Source: Bacteroidales bacterium
GTDB lineage: Bacteria; Bacteroidota; Bacteroidia; Bacteroidales; Prolixibacteraceae
Reading direction: 5' to 3'
Length of the DNA: 62,389 nt
Assembly (NCBI GenBank): GCA_012729335.1
Contig: JAAYDJ010000008.1
Coordinates: 1-62,389 of the forward strand
This document shows positions 26,669 through 36,650 of this stretch, piece by piece. Under the pieces are notes generated by a model. The model saw nothing but the letters and a program-made list of their open reading frames with translations. It searched no databases and was not told the origin of the DNA. The first letter of the stretch is position 1; each line of letters starts with the position of its first letter. A program made the translations under genes and the position numbers.

Positions 26669-26708
26669 AACTTATATCCTTAAAATTTCACTTCTTATTT
26701 CCTCACAA

Positions 26709-26755
26709 CAAAACTACAGGTTATTGACCTGATAAATAATAACAAAAATCAGGTT
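26709..26755 (-). promoter_or_regulatory. Putative pruA promoter with repeated CAGGT half-sites
   Basis: On the minus strand TAGTTTTG (26716 down to 26709) is a perfect -7 box. Directly upstream, CAGGT-N5-ACCTG (26717-26731) is an inverted repeat that would sit between -33 and -7, and ATCAGGT at 26748-26754 forms a second inverted pair with ACCTGAT at 26727-26733. Such positions suit a repressor acting on pruA. Confidence 0.5.
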
Positions 26756-26799
26756 AGCCATTTCAACTCCCCGCAATTGCATTTAATCACCCCCGCCTG

Positions 26800-26829
26800 T
26801 TGATTTCATCTCCATTTAAACTATTTTTA
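26800..26829 (+). promoter_or_regulatory. Putative promoter of the PAS histidine kinase
   Basis: TTG at 26800-26802 and TATTTTTA at 26822-26829 (one mismatch to TAnnTTTG) are separated by 19 bp. The predicted start near 26835 lies 38 bp before the TTG start codon at 26873. Confidence 0.45.
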
Positions 26830-26872
26830 CCCTGCAAATCCTACTTCCGGACGTCCTTATTAAATTCGCCCA

Positions 26873-28954
26873 TTGACCTGGTTAAAAAAATATCTGGAAA
26901 CCCTTTATCCCCCCGGAGAAAAATCCCGGTGGGAAAAGCAAATGCTGGACTACCTTGCCCTGTTTCTTCTGGGAGGCATTACGGTTTCGATTATTCTGCT
27001 CCTGTACAGGGAAGTCATCAGGACAGACCTGTCTTCCCCTGTGGCGGGAACGGCCACCCTGCTTATGTTCGCCGCCGCCTGGTTCTTCTTCCTCCGGAAA
27101 AAAGTACAAACCGCCATCAGTATGGTGCTTTTTCTGCCCATGGTGGTTTACTTCTATTATATCTCCCCGTTCAGCAACAGCGCCTCGGCAGCCGAAACCC
27201 TCGACAGGGCCTTCTGGTGGCTGGTCGCCGGTCAGGCTTACCTGTTTGCCTTCTCACGCTTTTCAGCCCGGTCGGTGTTTTATTTTATCCTGGGAATCGC
27301 CCTTTTGCTCCTCCATAGCCAGGAAGCCGGTTTGCTGCCCAATTATATCAAGCTCGACCAGGAACTGGTCAGAAATCCTTTCCTGCTCTTCACCCTGGTA
27401 TGTATCCTTACCACCCTGATCAGGATCAATTTCGACCACCTCGCCGATGAAATCAGGACCGGAAAAGAGGAGCTGGAAAGCCAGCTCCGGGACGCGTTCC
27501 GTAACCTGCCCCACCCCATGGCCCAAATCAGTACGGAAAAGGACCAGGACGGAAACATCATCCGGCTGGAAATCACCCGCATTAACCCGGCTTTCGAATC
27601 GGCACTGAAAGTCACCGCCCGTGAAGCTAAAAACCAGGAACTTAATCGTTTCTTTAACCTGGCATTCCGAAGCGATACCAACTGGAACGACATCTTTATC
27701 CTTCACACCCGCTCCCAGGCCGAAATTTTCTCCCCCTGGAAAAACCAATGGTTTGACCTTCATGTATTCTGGCTGGCCGAAGAGATCTGCTTCGCCCTTT
27801 TCATCGACATCACCCGTGACAAACTGCAGATCGCTTCCCTCGAAGAGTCCAGGTCACGCTATCTGGCCCTCCTGGAGGCCATCCCCGATATCTTCTTCGT
27901 CATCGACCGTGACGGCACTTACCAGGACGTGGTCTTTAAGGAGCAGGAGAAATTCTACCCCGAAACCACAGAGGTCATCGGAAACACCATCTACAGCGTC
28001 GGATTCTCGCGCGACATGGCATCGAAAATCCACGACTGCATCATTAAGGCCCTCGAAAACGATACCATTGAATCGATCGAATACACCCTTGAAACTAAAA
28101 ACAACTCCCTGTTCTATGAAATGCGGATCGCCAGGCTCAACGACCACAGCGTCATCTCTATTGCCCGCGATATCACCCGCAGAAAAAAGGCGGAGTTCGA
28201 ACTGGAGATTGCCAAAGCCCGTGCCGAGGACGCATCGGCGCTCAAATCCCGCTTCCTGGCCAACCTCTCCCACGACATCCGCACCCCCATGAACGCCATC
28301 ATCAACTTCACCAGGATGCTCTCAGAACCCGACCTCCTCCCCGGTGAACGGGAAGAATTCACCCAGGATGTCTTTCTTCAGGGCAACATATTGCTGCGCA
28401 TGATCGAAAATACCATCCAGCTCTCCAAAATAGAAACCAACATGGTGGAAGTCCATCCCGGATTCGTGAACCTCCACAAACTGCTCCGGGAACTGTACAA
28501 CCATTTCATGATGCAGTTGCCCGACCACCGCGACATACGGCTCATCCTCGACACCCCGGTCAAAAGCAATGAGGTGGGCTTCGAAACCGATGCAACCCTC
28601 CTCAGGGAGATCCTTATCCGCCTGATTGACAACGCCATCAAATTTACCCGGGAGGGGAGCATCACCTTCGGATACCTTCCCTGCGGAAGCCAACACATCG
28701 AATTATTTGTGAAAGATACCGGCCCAGGGATTCCGGAGAAGGAAAAAGAAAACATCTTCATGCGGTTCTATGTCATCGAGGCCGACCGCCAGGCCAACCG
28801 GAGCGGGCCCGGACTGGGGCTCTCCATTGCACAGCATTTTGCCGCCCTCCTGGGAGGTGAACTTATGCTCGACACAAAACCGGGTTACGGCTCCCGGTTC
28901 GCGTTCCGCCTGCCCCTGAAAAACAGCCGCGGATTTCTCCACATCGTCCAGTGA
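26873..28954 (+). CDS. Membrane sensor histidine kinase with PAS domains
   Basis: A 693-residue kinase. Six membrane helices (about 25-185) are followed by two PAS-like regions (about 225-325 and 330-440), a HisKA domain with H467 in FLANLSHDIRTPMN, and an HATPase domain with NAIKFT (N box), DTGPGIP (G1) and GPGLGLSIAQHF (G2). The start codon is TTG at 26873; the first in-frame ATG (26942) would cut into the region before the first helix. No receiver domain and no response-regulator gene is adjacent, so the partner is elsewhere. The ligand is unknown. It ends 3 bp from the convergent nucleoside kinase gene. Confidence 0.9.
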   Translation: MTWLKKYLETLYPPGEKSRWEKQMLDYLALFLLGGITVSIILLLYREVIRTDLSSPVAGTATLLMFAAAWFFFLRKKVQTAISMVLFLPMVVYFYYISPFSNSASAAETLDRAFWWLVAGQAYLFAFSRFSARSVFYFILGIALLLLHSQEAGLLPNYIKLDQELVRNPFLLFTLVCILTTLIRINFDHLADEIRTGKEELESQLRDAFRNLPHPMAQISTEKDQDGNIIRLEITRINPAFESALKVTAREAKNQELNRFFNLAFRSDTNWNDIFILHTRSQAEIFSPWKNQWFDLHVFWLAEEICFALFIDITRDKLQIASLEESRSRYLALLEAIPDIFFVIDRDGTYQDVVFKEQEKFYPETTEVIGNTIYSVGFSRDMASKIHDCIIKALENDTIESIEYTLETKNNSLFYEMRIARLNDHSVISIARDITRRKKAEFELEIAKARAEDASALKSRFLANLSHDIRTPMNAIINFTRMLSEPDLLPGEREEFTQDVFLQGNILLRMIENTIQLSKIETNMVEVHPGFVNLHKLLRELYNHFMMQLPDHRDIRLILDTPVKSNEVGFETDATLLREILIRLIDNAIKFTREGSITFGYLPCGSQHIELFVKDTGPGIPEKEKENIFMRFYVIEADRQANRSGPGLGLSIAQHFAALLGGELMLDTKPGYGSRFAFRLPLKNSRGFLHIVQ

Positions 28955-28957
28955 TTC

Positions 28958-30622
28958 CTAATAGACAAAACTGCTCCCCCCCAGAAACTCCCGTAAAAGA
29001 GAAGTGGGCGGAATTTCTGACTCCTCAAGCTGTTTAAAATAAAAGAGAAACTTCAGCAACCGGGTCGACTCACTGTACTCCTCCTGGTTCTCAGTGACCC
29101 CCTGCAGGAGCGGATCGGCATACTTCTTCAGAACAGCCAGCTCATAAAGCGTGGCCGAATTGAACATCACATCGGCATTCTCCTGGTAAGGAAAAATGTT
29201 TTTTTCCTCTCCCTTACGCACCGAAGGCCACCGTTTGATGGTTTCCCGGGCGGGATATCCCCGGTATTTGCTGTCGCGAATCATCCTGCGGATCAAACGG
29301 TTATCAGAAGTGGAGATATGGGTCTGCTCGTCGACCGACACCTGCGTCAGCGCCGAAATGAACACCCTGAAGGTGGTTTCCGGACTGATCCGGGGCAACA
29401 TCCTGGGATTCATGCTGTGAATCCCTTCCAGAATCAGAATGTCCCCCTCTTCCAGGATCATCCGGTGGCCATTGAAAAACCGCTTTCCCGTATGGAAATC
29501 AAACCGGGGAAGCTCCACCTCCCGGCCGGCCAGAAGCTCCAGCAGCTGCGCGTTGAGAAATTCCACATCTATGGCTTCCAGCGCTTCATAATCGTGGTCC
29601 CCCTTCTCATCCAGCGGAGTCTTTTCACGGTCCACAAAATAATCATCCACCGATATCATCCTGGGCTTCAGTCCATTTACCGCCAGCTGAATGCCCAGCC
29701 GCTTGCTGAAGGTAGTCTTCCCCGACGAGGAGGGCCCGGCAACCAGCACAATCTTCACTTCATCGCGCTTCTGACTTACCATATTGGCAATCTCGGCAAT
29801 CCTTTTCTCGTGCAAAGCCTCCGAAATTTTAATGATGTCACCCCCCCTGCCACTCAGAATCATCTCGTTCAGATCAGCAATGGTCGACACCTTCAGGATC
29901 TCGGCCCAGTCCTTGTGCTGCTGGAAAACCCCGAAGAGTTTGTCCTGTTTCACTGCATCCTGCAACACCTTCATGTCGTCGGGGCGGGGCACCCGCAGTA
30001 AAATCCCGTCATAATAGTGTTCCAGGCCGAAGTGGGTGAGCATTCCCGAAGAGGGAAGCAGGTGGCCATAAAAATAGTTCGCCAGTCCGTTCATGAAATA
30101 AACATAGCAATAAAGCGTGCCCTGCTGGCTGAAAAGCTGTGCTTTGTGGTGGAGCCCCTGCCGGTGAAGAATCTCCACGGCCTCTTCGGTGGGAAGTCCT
30201 TTCTTCTCAAAAGGGAGATCCCGGGCGATGATGTTTTGCATCTCCTGCTGAATGGCAAACACATCCGAAGCGCTCAACGGCCGGCCGAGACCCCGCAGCT
30301 CGGCATAGTAGCCGTTGCTGATCCCATGTTCCACCTCCAGACTTACCTCCGGAAACATCTCCCTGACCGCCGCATACATCACGAACAACAGCGACCTGAT
30401 ATACATCCTGCGGCCATCAGGATGCATCAGGTCCACAAACTCCACCGTTTTCGATTTGACTACCGTAAAGGAGAGCTCCTTCAGTTTGTTGTTGACCAGC
30501 GCCCCGCACACCGGCGTGCGCAGCGTGATCTGCTGGTCTCTGGCAATCTCCTCCAGGGTCGTCCCCAACGGATAATAACAACGGTTCTGGTTGTTGCGGC
30601 AAAAAATCTCTACGTTCTTCAT
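28958..30622 (-). CDS. Nucleoside kinase with TGS and ThrRS-like N-terminal domains
   Basis: A 554-residue protein typical of Bacteroidota. The N-terminal about 60 residues are TGS-like, the next part (about 70-230) resembles the second additional domain of threonyl-tRNA synthetase, and the C-terminal half is a uridine-kinase domain with the P-loop GPSSSGKTTFSKRL (about 293-306), SVDDYFVDRE and LILEGIHSMNP. It is expected to phosphorylate a nucleoside, probably uridine/cytidine. The ATG at 30622 (MKNVEIFCRN) is chosen; reading further upstream to 30787 would overlap the end of uvrA and adds an unrelated sequence. Confidence 0.88.
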   Translation of the reverse strand: MKNVEIFCRNNQNRCYYPLGTTLEEIARDQQITLRTPVCGALVNNKLKELSFTVVKSKTVEFVDLMHPDGRRMYIRSLLFVMYAAVREMFPEVSLEVEHGISNGYYAELRGLGRPLSASDVFAIQQEMQNIIARDLPFEKKGLPTEEAVEILHRQGLHHKAQLFSQQGTLYCYVYFMNGLANYFYGHLLPSSGMLTHFGLEHYYDGILLRVPRPDDMKVLQDAVKQDKLFGVFQQHKDWAEILKVSTIADLNEMILSGRGGDIIKISEALHEKRIAEIANMVSQKRDEVKIVLVAGPSSSGKTTFSKRLGIQLAVNGLKPRMISVDDYFVDREKTPLDEKGDHDYEALEAIDVEFLNAQLLELLAGREVELPRFDFHTGKRFFNGHRMILEEGDILILEGIHSMNPRMLPRISPETTFRVFISALTQVSVDEQTHISTSDNRLIRRMIRDSKYRGYPARETIKRWPSVRKGEEKNIFPYQENADVMFNSATLYELAVLKKYADPLLQGVTENQEEYSESTRLLKFLFYFKQLEESEIPPTSLLREFLGGSSFVY

Positions 30623-30728
30623 GATATGCATCTTAATAACATCAATTCTCAGGCTCACCCCGGCTTCCTGCCGGGTATTTTTCCCAAACCTCCTGAAAGG
30701 GAGATCCCCGTTCCTGTGTGGTGACTGC

Positions 30729-33602
30729 TCAGCTCCCAGCTCCGGGGAGCTCCTCACGGAGGTAACGGGCAGTGTAAGAGTCTTCATGAAGGACTACCTC
30801 TTCCGGCGTTCCCGCACAAAGTATGGTTCCTCCGCCACGCCCTCCCTCAGGCCCCAGATCGATGATATGGTCGGCAGCCTTGATCACATCCATGTTGTGC
30901 TCAATCACAATGACCGTGTTCCCTTTGTTCACCAGCTTTCCCAAGACTTCCAGCAAAACCCTGATATCTTCGAAATGAAGGCCCGTCGTGGGTTCGTCAA
31001 GAATGTAAACCGTATTGCCGGTATCGCGTTTCGAGAGTTCGGCCGAAAGCTTCACCCGCTGCGACTCTCCTCCCGAAAGGGTCGTGGAGGCCTGTCCCAG
31101 GGTGATGTAACCCAGTCCAACCTCCAGCAAGGTCTTCAGCTTGTGGGAGATGGAGGGAATGTTCTCAAAGAACTCCACCCCCTGGGTGATGGTCATGTCC
31201 AGAACATCGGAAATCGATTTGCCCTTGTATCGCACTTCCAGGGTCTCCCGGTTATATCGTTTACCATTGCACTTGTCACAGCGGACATATACATCGGGCA
31301 GGAAATTCATTTCAATGGTTTTTACGCCGGCCCCCTGGCACTCCTCACAGCGGCCCCCCTTCACATTGAAGGAAAAGCGGCCAGGCTGATAAGCCCTCAC
31401 CTTTGACTCGGGAAGCTGTGTGAAGAGATTCCTGATGTCGGAGAAAACCCCTGTATAGGTCACCGGATTGGAACGGGGCGTCCTCCCGATCGGGGACTGG
31501 TCCACCTCCACCACCTTGTCGATATGCTCCAGTCCTTCGATCCTTTCATATGGGAGGGGATCGGCTACCGAATGATAGAAATGCTGGCTTAGCAGGGGTT
31601 GCAGGGTTTCATTGATCAGGGTGGACTTACCGCTTCCCGAAACCCCGGTGACGCAAATCAGCTTTCCCAGGGGAATTTCCAGGTCCACAGAGCGGAGGTT
31701 GTTGCCTGTACAGCCAAACAGCTTCAGCCATTTGCCGTTTCCCGGCCGGCGCTGCACCGGCACTTCGATCTTACGGCGCCCCGACAGATAGTCGGTGGTC
31801 AGGGTCTCGGCCTTCATCAATTCGGAGGGAGGACCGGCAGCCACCACCTCCCCGCCATGACTCCCCGCATAAGGGCCCATGTCGATCACATAATCGGCAT
31901 GGAGCATCATCTCCTTGTCGTGTTCCACCACAATCACCGAATTGCCGGTATCGCGGAGTTCTTCAAGGGCGTTGATTAGCCGGAGATTATCGCGGTGGTG
32001 CAGGCCGATGCTCGGCTCATCGAGAATATAGAGGACGTTGACCAACTGGGATCCGATCTGGGTGGCCAGCCTGATGCGCTGTGACTCCCCCCCGGAAAGG
32101 CTGGCCGCAGGCCGGTCCAGAGCCAGGTAATCAAGACCCACATCCATCATAAATCCCAAACGGTTGCGGATCTCCTTGACCACATCACGGGCAATGGCCC
32201 GCTGACGCCCGCTCAAGCGCTCCTCTAACCCCACGAACCATTCACTCAGGGTAGTCAGGTCCATCTGCGACAACTCCGAGATGTTCTTCCCGTCGATCCT
32301 GAACCAAAGCGCTTCCTTTTTCAACCGCATCCCCCCGCATTCGGGGCAGACCACCGTCCGCACAAACTGGTTCGCCCATTTCTGGGCTTTCAGGGAGGGA
32401 TTCTCCTCACGCTGACTTTCGATATATTTCACCAACCCTTCATAGGTCATCATATAATCGACACTCTCCCCCAAAGGGGTATTCTTCAGCTGGATGCGCT
32501 CACTGGTGCCATAAAGCACCGCATCAATTCCCTCCTCGGAGATGTCGCTGAGGGGCGTTTTCAGGTCAAAATCATATTTCTCGCCCAGGGCAGCGATCTG
32601 CCACCAAATCAGACTGTTCTTCTGGGGCCCGAGGGGAACGATGCCCCCCTTGCCAATACTCAGGCTCCTGTCGGGAATGATCTTGTCGAGGTCGATTTCG
32701 GCAATTCGCCCCAGGCCGTTACACTTATGACAGGCTCCCTGCGGCGAATTGAAAGAGAAGTTGTGGGGTGCCGGCTCCGGATAGGAAATCCCCGTAGTGG
32801 GACACATCAGCAAACGGCTGTAAAACCGGGTTTCCCCCGTCTCAAAATCCTGGAGCATGATGATTCCGTGCCCCTGGGTCATGGCCGTCTTCACGCTTTC
32901 CCTGAGGCGATGGTCTGAGGCATCATCCACCACCAGCTTGTCAATGACCGTCTCAATAAAATGGTTCTTATAGCGGTCTACCTTAAAGCCGTGCGTAAGC
33001 TCGGTGATTTCCCCGTCGACACGCGCCCATAGATATCCCTTCCGCCGGATCTGCTCGAACAACTCGCGGTAATGGCCCTTGCGGCCTCTGACCTGCGGCG
33101 CCAGCACATAAATCTTCCGGCCGGCAAACTTCTCCCTGATCAGGTGCAGAATTTGTTCTTCGGTGTATTTCACCATCTTCTCACCCGTGCGGTATGAAAA
33201 GGCCTCCCCGGCCCGGGCGTAAAGCAGACGCAGAAAATCGTATACCTCGGTGACCGTTCCCACTGTCGAACGCGGATTCCGGCTGGTTACTTTCTGCTCG
33301 ATGGAGATCACGGGACTCAGACCGGTGATCTTGTCGACGTCGGGGCGCTCCATATTCCCCAGAAAGGAGCGGGCATAGGCCGAAAAGGTTTCAATATATC
33401 GCCGCTGCCCTTCGGCATAAATCGTGTCAAAAGCCAGAGACGACTTCCCGCTGCCACTCAGCCCCGTGATGACGGTCAGCTTGTTCCGCGGTATCTCCAC
33501 GTCGATGTTACGCAGATTATGCACCCGGGCCCCGGTAACCACCACCTGCTCCTCTTCGGACTCAATCAATTCATTATCAGGATCTGACATAAAATTCTTC
33601 AT
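30729..33602 (-). CDS. uvrA: Excinuclease ABC subunit A
   Basis: A 957-residue UvrA, the damage-recognition ATPase of nucleotide excision repair. Two ABC modules are seen: Walker [21 protein letters not shown] (about 48-67) and [13 protein letters not shown] (about 655), with signature [12 protein letters not shown] and [12 protein letters not shown]. The C-terminal zinc finger is intact (CEEC ... CDKC). The first zinc-binding region reads [12 protein letters not shown] ... CHKC, so one of its four Cys is replaced by Thr; I recall this as usual in Bacteroidota UvrA. It carries its own -7 box and is followed by the nucleoside kinase on the same strand. Confidence 0.97.
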   Translation of the reverse strand: MKNFMSDPDNELIESEEEQVVVTGARVHNLRNIDVEIPRNKLTVITGLSGSGKSSLAFDTIYAEGQRRYIETFSAYARSFLGNMERPDVDKITGLSPVISIEQKVTSRNPRSTVGTVTEVYDFLRLLYARAGEAFSYRTGEKMVKYTEEQILHLIREKFAGRKIYVLAPQVRGRKGHYRELFEQIRRKGYLWARVDGEITELTHGFKVDRYKNHFIETVIDKLVVDDASDHRLRESVKTAMTQGHGIIMLQDFETGETRFYSRLLMCPTTGISYPEPAPHNFSFNSPQGACHKCNGLGRIAEIDLDKIIPDRSLSIGKGGIVPLGPQKNSLIWWQIAALGEKYDFDLKTPLSDISEEGIDAVLYGTSERIQLKNTPLGESVDYMMTYEGLVKYIESQREENPSLKAQKWANQFVRTVVCPECGGMRLKKEALWFRIDGKNISELSQMDLTTLSEWFVGLEERLSGRQRAIARDVVKEIRNRLGFMMDVGLDYLALDRPAASLSGGESQRIRLATQIGSQLVNVLYILDEPSIGLHHRDNLRLINALEELRDTGNSVIVVEHDKEMMLHADYVIDMGPYAGSHGGEVVAAGPPSELMKAETLTTDYLSGRRKIEVPVQRRPGNGKWLKLFGCTGNNLRSVDLEIPLGKLICVTGVSGSGKSTLINETLQPLLSQHFYHSVADPLPYERIEGLEHIDKVVEVDQSPIGRTPRSNPVTYTGVFSDIRNLFTQLPESKVRAYQPGRFSFNVKGGRCEECQGAGVKTIEMNFLPDVYVRCDKCNGKRYNRETLEVRYKGKSISDVLDMTITQGVEFFENIPSISHKLKTLLEVGLGYITLGQASTTLSGGESQRVKLSAELSKRDTGNTVYILDEPTTGLHFEDIRVLLEVLGKLVNKGNTVIVIEHNMDVIKAADHIIDLGPEGGRGGGTILCAGTPEEVVLHEDSYTARYLREELPGAGS

Positions 33603-33641
33603 TTCGGGTCACCCACGGAAAATGAGCCGCAGACAACCCGG

Positions 33642-33673
33642 CAAAGATAACAGTTGTTACTGAGGAATTTCAA
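33642..33673 (-). promoter_or_regulatory. Putative uvrA promoter
   Basis: On the minus strand a TTG (33673-33671) and a perfect -7 box TATCTTTG (33649-33642) are 21 bp apart, about 40 bp before the uvrA start. The -33 part is inside the 3' end of the lytic transglycosylase gene. No LexA-like palindrome is evident. Confidence 0.55.
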
Positions 33674-34574
33674 CCTGATAACGTTTTCCGGCCTTGTTGG
33701 TCAGCATGGTTTCCCTCAGCCAGGGATTGTAGTACTTAAGGGTTTTATAAGTGATGCCCAGTTCTTTGGCATACAGGGCCAGATCGGCCACCGGTCCTGT
33801 GATCTCCACCTTCCGGGTGTTCAACAGGGGGTACTTCTCGTCCTCACCGATACGAAAACCATATTTCACAGGGTCTTCAAGGATGAGCTTAAAGCTCAGG
33901 ATGCGGTATACATACCTTTCTGTTTCCTCAACCAGCAGAAGATCGAAATAGCCGGTGGTCTTCTGCCTTTCGATCTGCCGGTCGACGGAGCCGGGGCCCG
34001 CATTGTAGGCGGCGGCCACCATGGCCCAGCTGCCGTATTTCTGGTAACTTTTCTTCAGATACCGGCAGGCAGCACGTGTGGCCTTTTCCAAATGGTAACG
34101 CTCATCCACTTCATTGTTCACCTCCAGGCCGTAATCCCCCGCCGCTCCCTTCATAAACTGCCAGATACCGGCTGCCCCTGCGGGCGACAATGCCCTTGGA
34201 TTAAGCGAACTCTCAGCCACCGCCAGATACCGGAAATCGGCAGGAATCCCTTCCTCCTTCAGAATCGGATCGATCACCGAGAAATAACGCGGCGCCAGCT
34301 TGATGAGCCGCATGGTCTGCGAATGAAAATAACAGTTCGAAAGCATCTCCCTGTCCAGGTTCTCGTACACATCGAACCGCTCCAGCGGAACACGCTCTCC
34401 CATGAAAAAGAGGGAATCGGGAATCTCCGGCGTCGCATAAAAGGGGGGCTGCTCCTCCCCCGCCTTCCGACCGGGTTCTTCTTCCCGGTCATGGATTTTA
34501 TGCCCGCAGGTCGTGAACAGCACCAACATCATGCTTACCACCAGGGCTATGGCTCCGGCAAATTTCGTTCTCAT
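33657..34574 (-). CDS. Lytic murein transglycosylase (MltD-like) lipoprotein
   Basis: A 305-residue predicted envelope lipoprotein with a hydrophobic signal and Cys at 23 (LFTTC, a slightly atypical lipobox). The SLT domain (about 95-230) has the catalytic Glu E121 in [20 protein letters not shown], then GIWQFM and [15 protein letters not shown], all typical of MltD/Slt enzymes that cut the peptidoglycan glycan with formation of anhydro-MurNAc. The C-terminal about 50 residues resemble a degenerate LysM segment. A perfect TAnnTTTG box lies 23-30 bp upstream of the start. Confidence 0.92.
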   Translation of the reverse strand: MRTKFAGAIALVVSMMLVLFTTCGHKIHDREEEPGRKAGEEQPPFYATPEIPDSLFFMGERVPLERFDVYENLDREMLSNCYFHSQTMRLIKLAPRYFSVIDPILKEEGIPADFRYLAVAESSLNPRALSPAGAAGIWQFMKGAAGDYGLEVNNEVDERYHLEKATRAACRYLKKSYQKYGSWAMVAAAYNAGPGSVDRQIERQKTTGYFDLLLVEETERYVYRILSFKLILEDPVKYGFRIGEDEKYPLLNTRKVEITGPVADLALYAKELGITYKTLKYYNPWLRETMLTNKAGKRYQVEIPQ

Positions 34575-34596
34575 GGGTTCTCATTTTAGGAAATCC

Positions 34597-34604
34597 CAAA
34601 GATA
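34597..34604 (-). promoter_or_regulatory. Putative -7 box of the lytic transglycosylase gene
   Basis: TATCTTTG on the minus strand matches TAnnTTTG exactly. No TTG is found at the expected upstream distance, so only the -7 element is supported. Confidence 0.4.
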
Positions 34605-34622
34605 CGATTTTTCAGAAGGAGA

Positions 34623-35867
34623 CTAGTCGTACTCCGGGGCGTTCATCTCCCCGATGAATAGGATGGCCCCCGTGCTTTTTTCCGTGATGGTGAAAAGAAA
34701 AGGACGGTCCACCGTAAAATAGATCTTTTTGGGTGGATCGACAGGCATACTGGTGGTAAACATGCCCACAGCCGTGACGGCCGCCGCCTCCGTGCCGTTC
34801 TCGTTGACATCCACAAAGGTTTTGTGGATCACATACCCGATGAAGAGATCTTTAAACCCTGTCATTCCTGAGAAATCAGCCACATAGGGCTGAAAGGCTT
34901 TCTTCATCCCCATGTCATCGAGCACCTCATTGAGTTTCATCTTCCAGGAGAATTTAAAACGCGGCATACTCACCACAACCTTCTCCTCCTTCCTGAAATC
35001 CTTCATCCATGCGGTCCACTTCTCATGGTCCAGGGCAGCGATCAGATCGGCCGTGGTTTTGTTCCTGTCAGGCAGAAATACCGTCATCTGGTAATCCCCC
35101 TTGCCATAGGGGAGATGGACCCCACTGAAAAGGTCGTTGGAGGTATACTCCAACGCGGTCTCCAGACTCATGGTCTCCACCTCTTCTGAAGTACCGTCGC
35201 CCATTAAAAATGGAAGTTTATGGGTCCCCTTGGGGTCGAATTTGGTTTTCCAGATCCCGTTGAAGTAAACGGCATTCAGGAGAACCATCCGCAGGTCGGG
35301 ATCGATCTGGTCGAGGATGGTGGGGATCTTGCCCCGGGTTTTTTCATTCACCCAGCCGTTGATGGTATTCAGCGTAGCAGGGGAACTAAAATCGAGCCCG
35401 CTCACCTTCGCATCATAATACTCCTCATTGACGGTCACGAACTCCTCCCTGACGGGCATACGCTGCTCATGGTAAATGGCGTTGGCAATCTCGAGCAGCA
35501 CATCAGGGTCGGCCGACTTCAGCGCCCTGACCAACGCCTGGTGCGCCTTGTTGATCTGGTCGGTGGTCAACCCTTGCAGTTTCAGGGCTTCTTCCATTTC
35601 TCTCTTCGTTTCCCCGGCCGCCCCATTATAGGTCATCGACAAAGCCAGCGCCACACTCAGCGGCGAAATCATCGTGTTCTCATCAGGCTTCGCCTTTTCT
35701 GTCACCCTCCTGAAAAGCTCAAGCCCGAACTGGTTGTCGGCGCTGATCAGCTGTGCCGACTTCTCAGGCAGGTTCTTCAATCCGTCAGGAGTCTCCTCCT
35801 GCTTCCGGCACGACCCCATGGTCCCCAGCAACAGGATAATCACCAGAATTGTCGTCATCTTCTTCAT
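34623..35867 (-). CDS. Serpin-family protease inhibitor (lipoprotein)
   Basis: A 414-residue serpin with a lipoprotein signal (MKKMTTILVI ... LGTMGSC, Cys 20), so it should be anchored in the envelope, perhaps at the cell surface. Serpin hallmarks seen are NTMISPLSVALALSMTYNGAAGET, LLNAVYFNGIWKTKF and VDVNENGTEAAAVTA, whose small residues (hinge) predict an inhibitory rather than inert serpin. The reactive loop runs GTEAAAVTAVGMFTTSMPVD; by antitrypsin alignment P1 falls near the second Thr of TTSM, but the loop is a few residues longer than antitrypsin, so P1 is uncertain. Its promoter region has an ECF-type site shared back-to-back with the sigma gene. Confidence 0.93.
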   Translation of the reverse strand: MKKMTTILVIILLLGTMGSCRKQEETPDGLKNLPEKSAQLISADNQFGLELFRRVTEKAKPDENTMISPLSVALALSMTYNGAAGETKREMEEALKLQGLTTDQINKAHQALVRALKSADPDVLLEIANAIYHEQRMPVREEFVTVNEEYYDAKVSGLDFSSPATLNTINGWVNEKTRGKIPTILDQIDPDLRMVLLNAVYFNGIWKTKFDPKGTHKLPFLMGDGTSEEVETMSLETALEYTSNDLFSGVHLPYGKGDYQMTVFLPDRNKTTADLIAALDHEKWTAWMKDFRKEEKVVVSMPRFKFSWKMKLNEVLDDMGMKKAFQPYVADFSGMTGFKDLFIGYVIHKTFVDVNENGTEAAAVTAVGMFTTSMPVDPPKKIYFTVDRPFLFTITEKSTGAILFIGEMNAPEYD

Positions 35868-35916
35868 CTCTTGTTTTACCTTTTAATAAGGTGCATAAAT
35901 GTGCTCCCTACCACCT

Positions 35917-35943
35917 TAGACGGTAAACGGGCAAAAGTGTTGC
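35917..35943 (-). promoter_or_regulatory. Putative ECF-sigma promoter of the serpin gene
   Basis: On the minus strand GCAAC (35943-35939) and CGTCTA (35922-35917) are separated by 16 bp, with CTTTTG after the first element. This matches the AAC / CGTC pattern of ECF promoters and closely resembles the sites at 35964 and 38239. A 13-A tract separates it from the divergent site. Confidence 0.6.
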
Positions 35944-35963
35944 GCAAAAAAAAAAAAATCCAC

Positions 35964-35991
35964 GCAACCTTTTGCCGGTCTGTTCCATCTA
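35964..35991 (+). promoter_or_regulatory. Putative ECF-sigma promoter of the sigma/anti-sigma operon
   Basis: GCAAC at 35964-35968 and CATCTA at 35986-35991, 17 bp apart, in the context CACGCAACCTTTTGCCGGT; this 5' block is nearly identical to that at 38236. It lies about 75 bp before the sigma ATG, which suggests autoregulation. Confidence 0.6.
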
Positions 35992-36068
35992 TGGGTATAT
36001 GATCGGCCTGTAATTTGACCTGGAGTGGTCAGTAAAGAATAATCGCCGGTAATTATCTTTACTTTTGA

Positions 36069-36650
36069 ATGGTAAATCGGAAGGAAGCGTTGGACGACTT
36101 CAGGGATATAATTGATGCGTGTATTTCAGGGGATCACCGGGCCCCTGAGAAGTTGTACCGTCAACTGGCGCCGCAAATGTTTGGGGTATGCCTGAGATAT
36201 GCCAAAGACAGGGAGGAAGCCGAAGACAATTTACATGATGGCTTTGTGACGGTTTTCTCCAAGCTGAAGGATTTCCGGCATGAGGGCTCTTTTGAGGGAT
36301 GGGTGCGCCGGATCATGGTCAACATTTCCATCAACCGCTACCGGCAGAAACAACAACTGGTACTGGTCGATGAAGAGCGGAAACTGGATTCCGTGGTCGG
36401 GGAGGAGGTGGCCCTGGGGAGCATACCCATGGAAGAGCTGGTCAGGGTCATCCAGGAACTGCCTCCCCGATACAGGATGGTTTTCAACCTGTATGTGATG
36501 GAGGGGTATTCCCACACCGAGATCAGCAGGGAATTGGGAATCACCGAAGGGGCCAGCCGGTCAAACCTCTCCCGGGCCCGTGAAATATTGAGAGCAAAAT
36601 TACAGCAACAATACAGTGAATTCCTGGTCTCCAGGAAAGAAGAGATATGA
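36069..36650 (+). CDS. ECF-type RNA polymerase sigma factor
   Basis: A 193-residue sigma-70 family protein with only regions 2 and 4. Region 2 (about 25-95) has MFGVCLRYAKDREEAEDNLHDGFVTVF and FRHEGSFEGWVRRIMVNISINRYR; region 4 (about 128-180) has ELPPRYRMVFNLYVMEGYSHTEISRELGI as helix-turn-helix. It should direct transcription of envelope genes in response to an outside signal. Its stop overlaps the next gene by 4 bp (ATGA), so the two are translationally coupled. TACTTTTG two bases before the ATG resembles a -7 box but is too close to the start codon to serve it; the upstream ECF-type site is the better promoter. Confidence 0.93.
   Translation: MVNRKEALDDFRDIIDACISGDHRAPEKLYRQLAPQMFGVCLRYAKDREEAEDNLHDGFVTVFSKLKDFRHEGSFEGWVRRIMVNISINRYRQKQQLVLVDEERKLDSVVGEEVALGSIPMEELVRVIQELPPRYRMVFNLYVMEGYSHTEISRELGITEGASRSNLSRAREILRAKLQQQYSEFLVSRKEEI

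Noticed and set aside
30623-30787. Longer start of the nucleoside kinase
   Set aside because: It would overlap the 3' end of uvrA and adds unrelated sequence; the TGS-like domain begins at the later ATG.
36060-36067. TACTTTTG as a -7 promoter box for the sigma gene
   Set aside because: It ends two bases before the ATG and lacks a -33 TTG; the ECF-type site at 35964-35991 is better placed.
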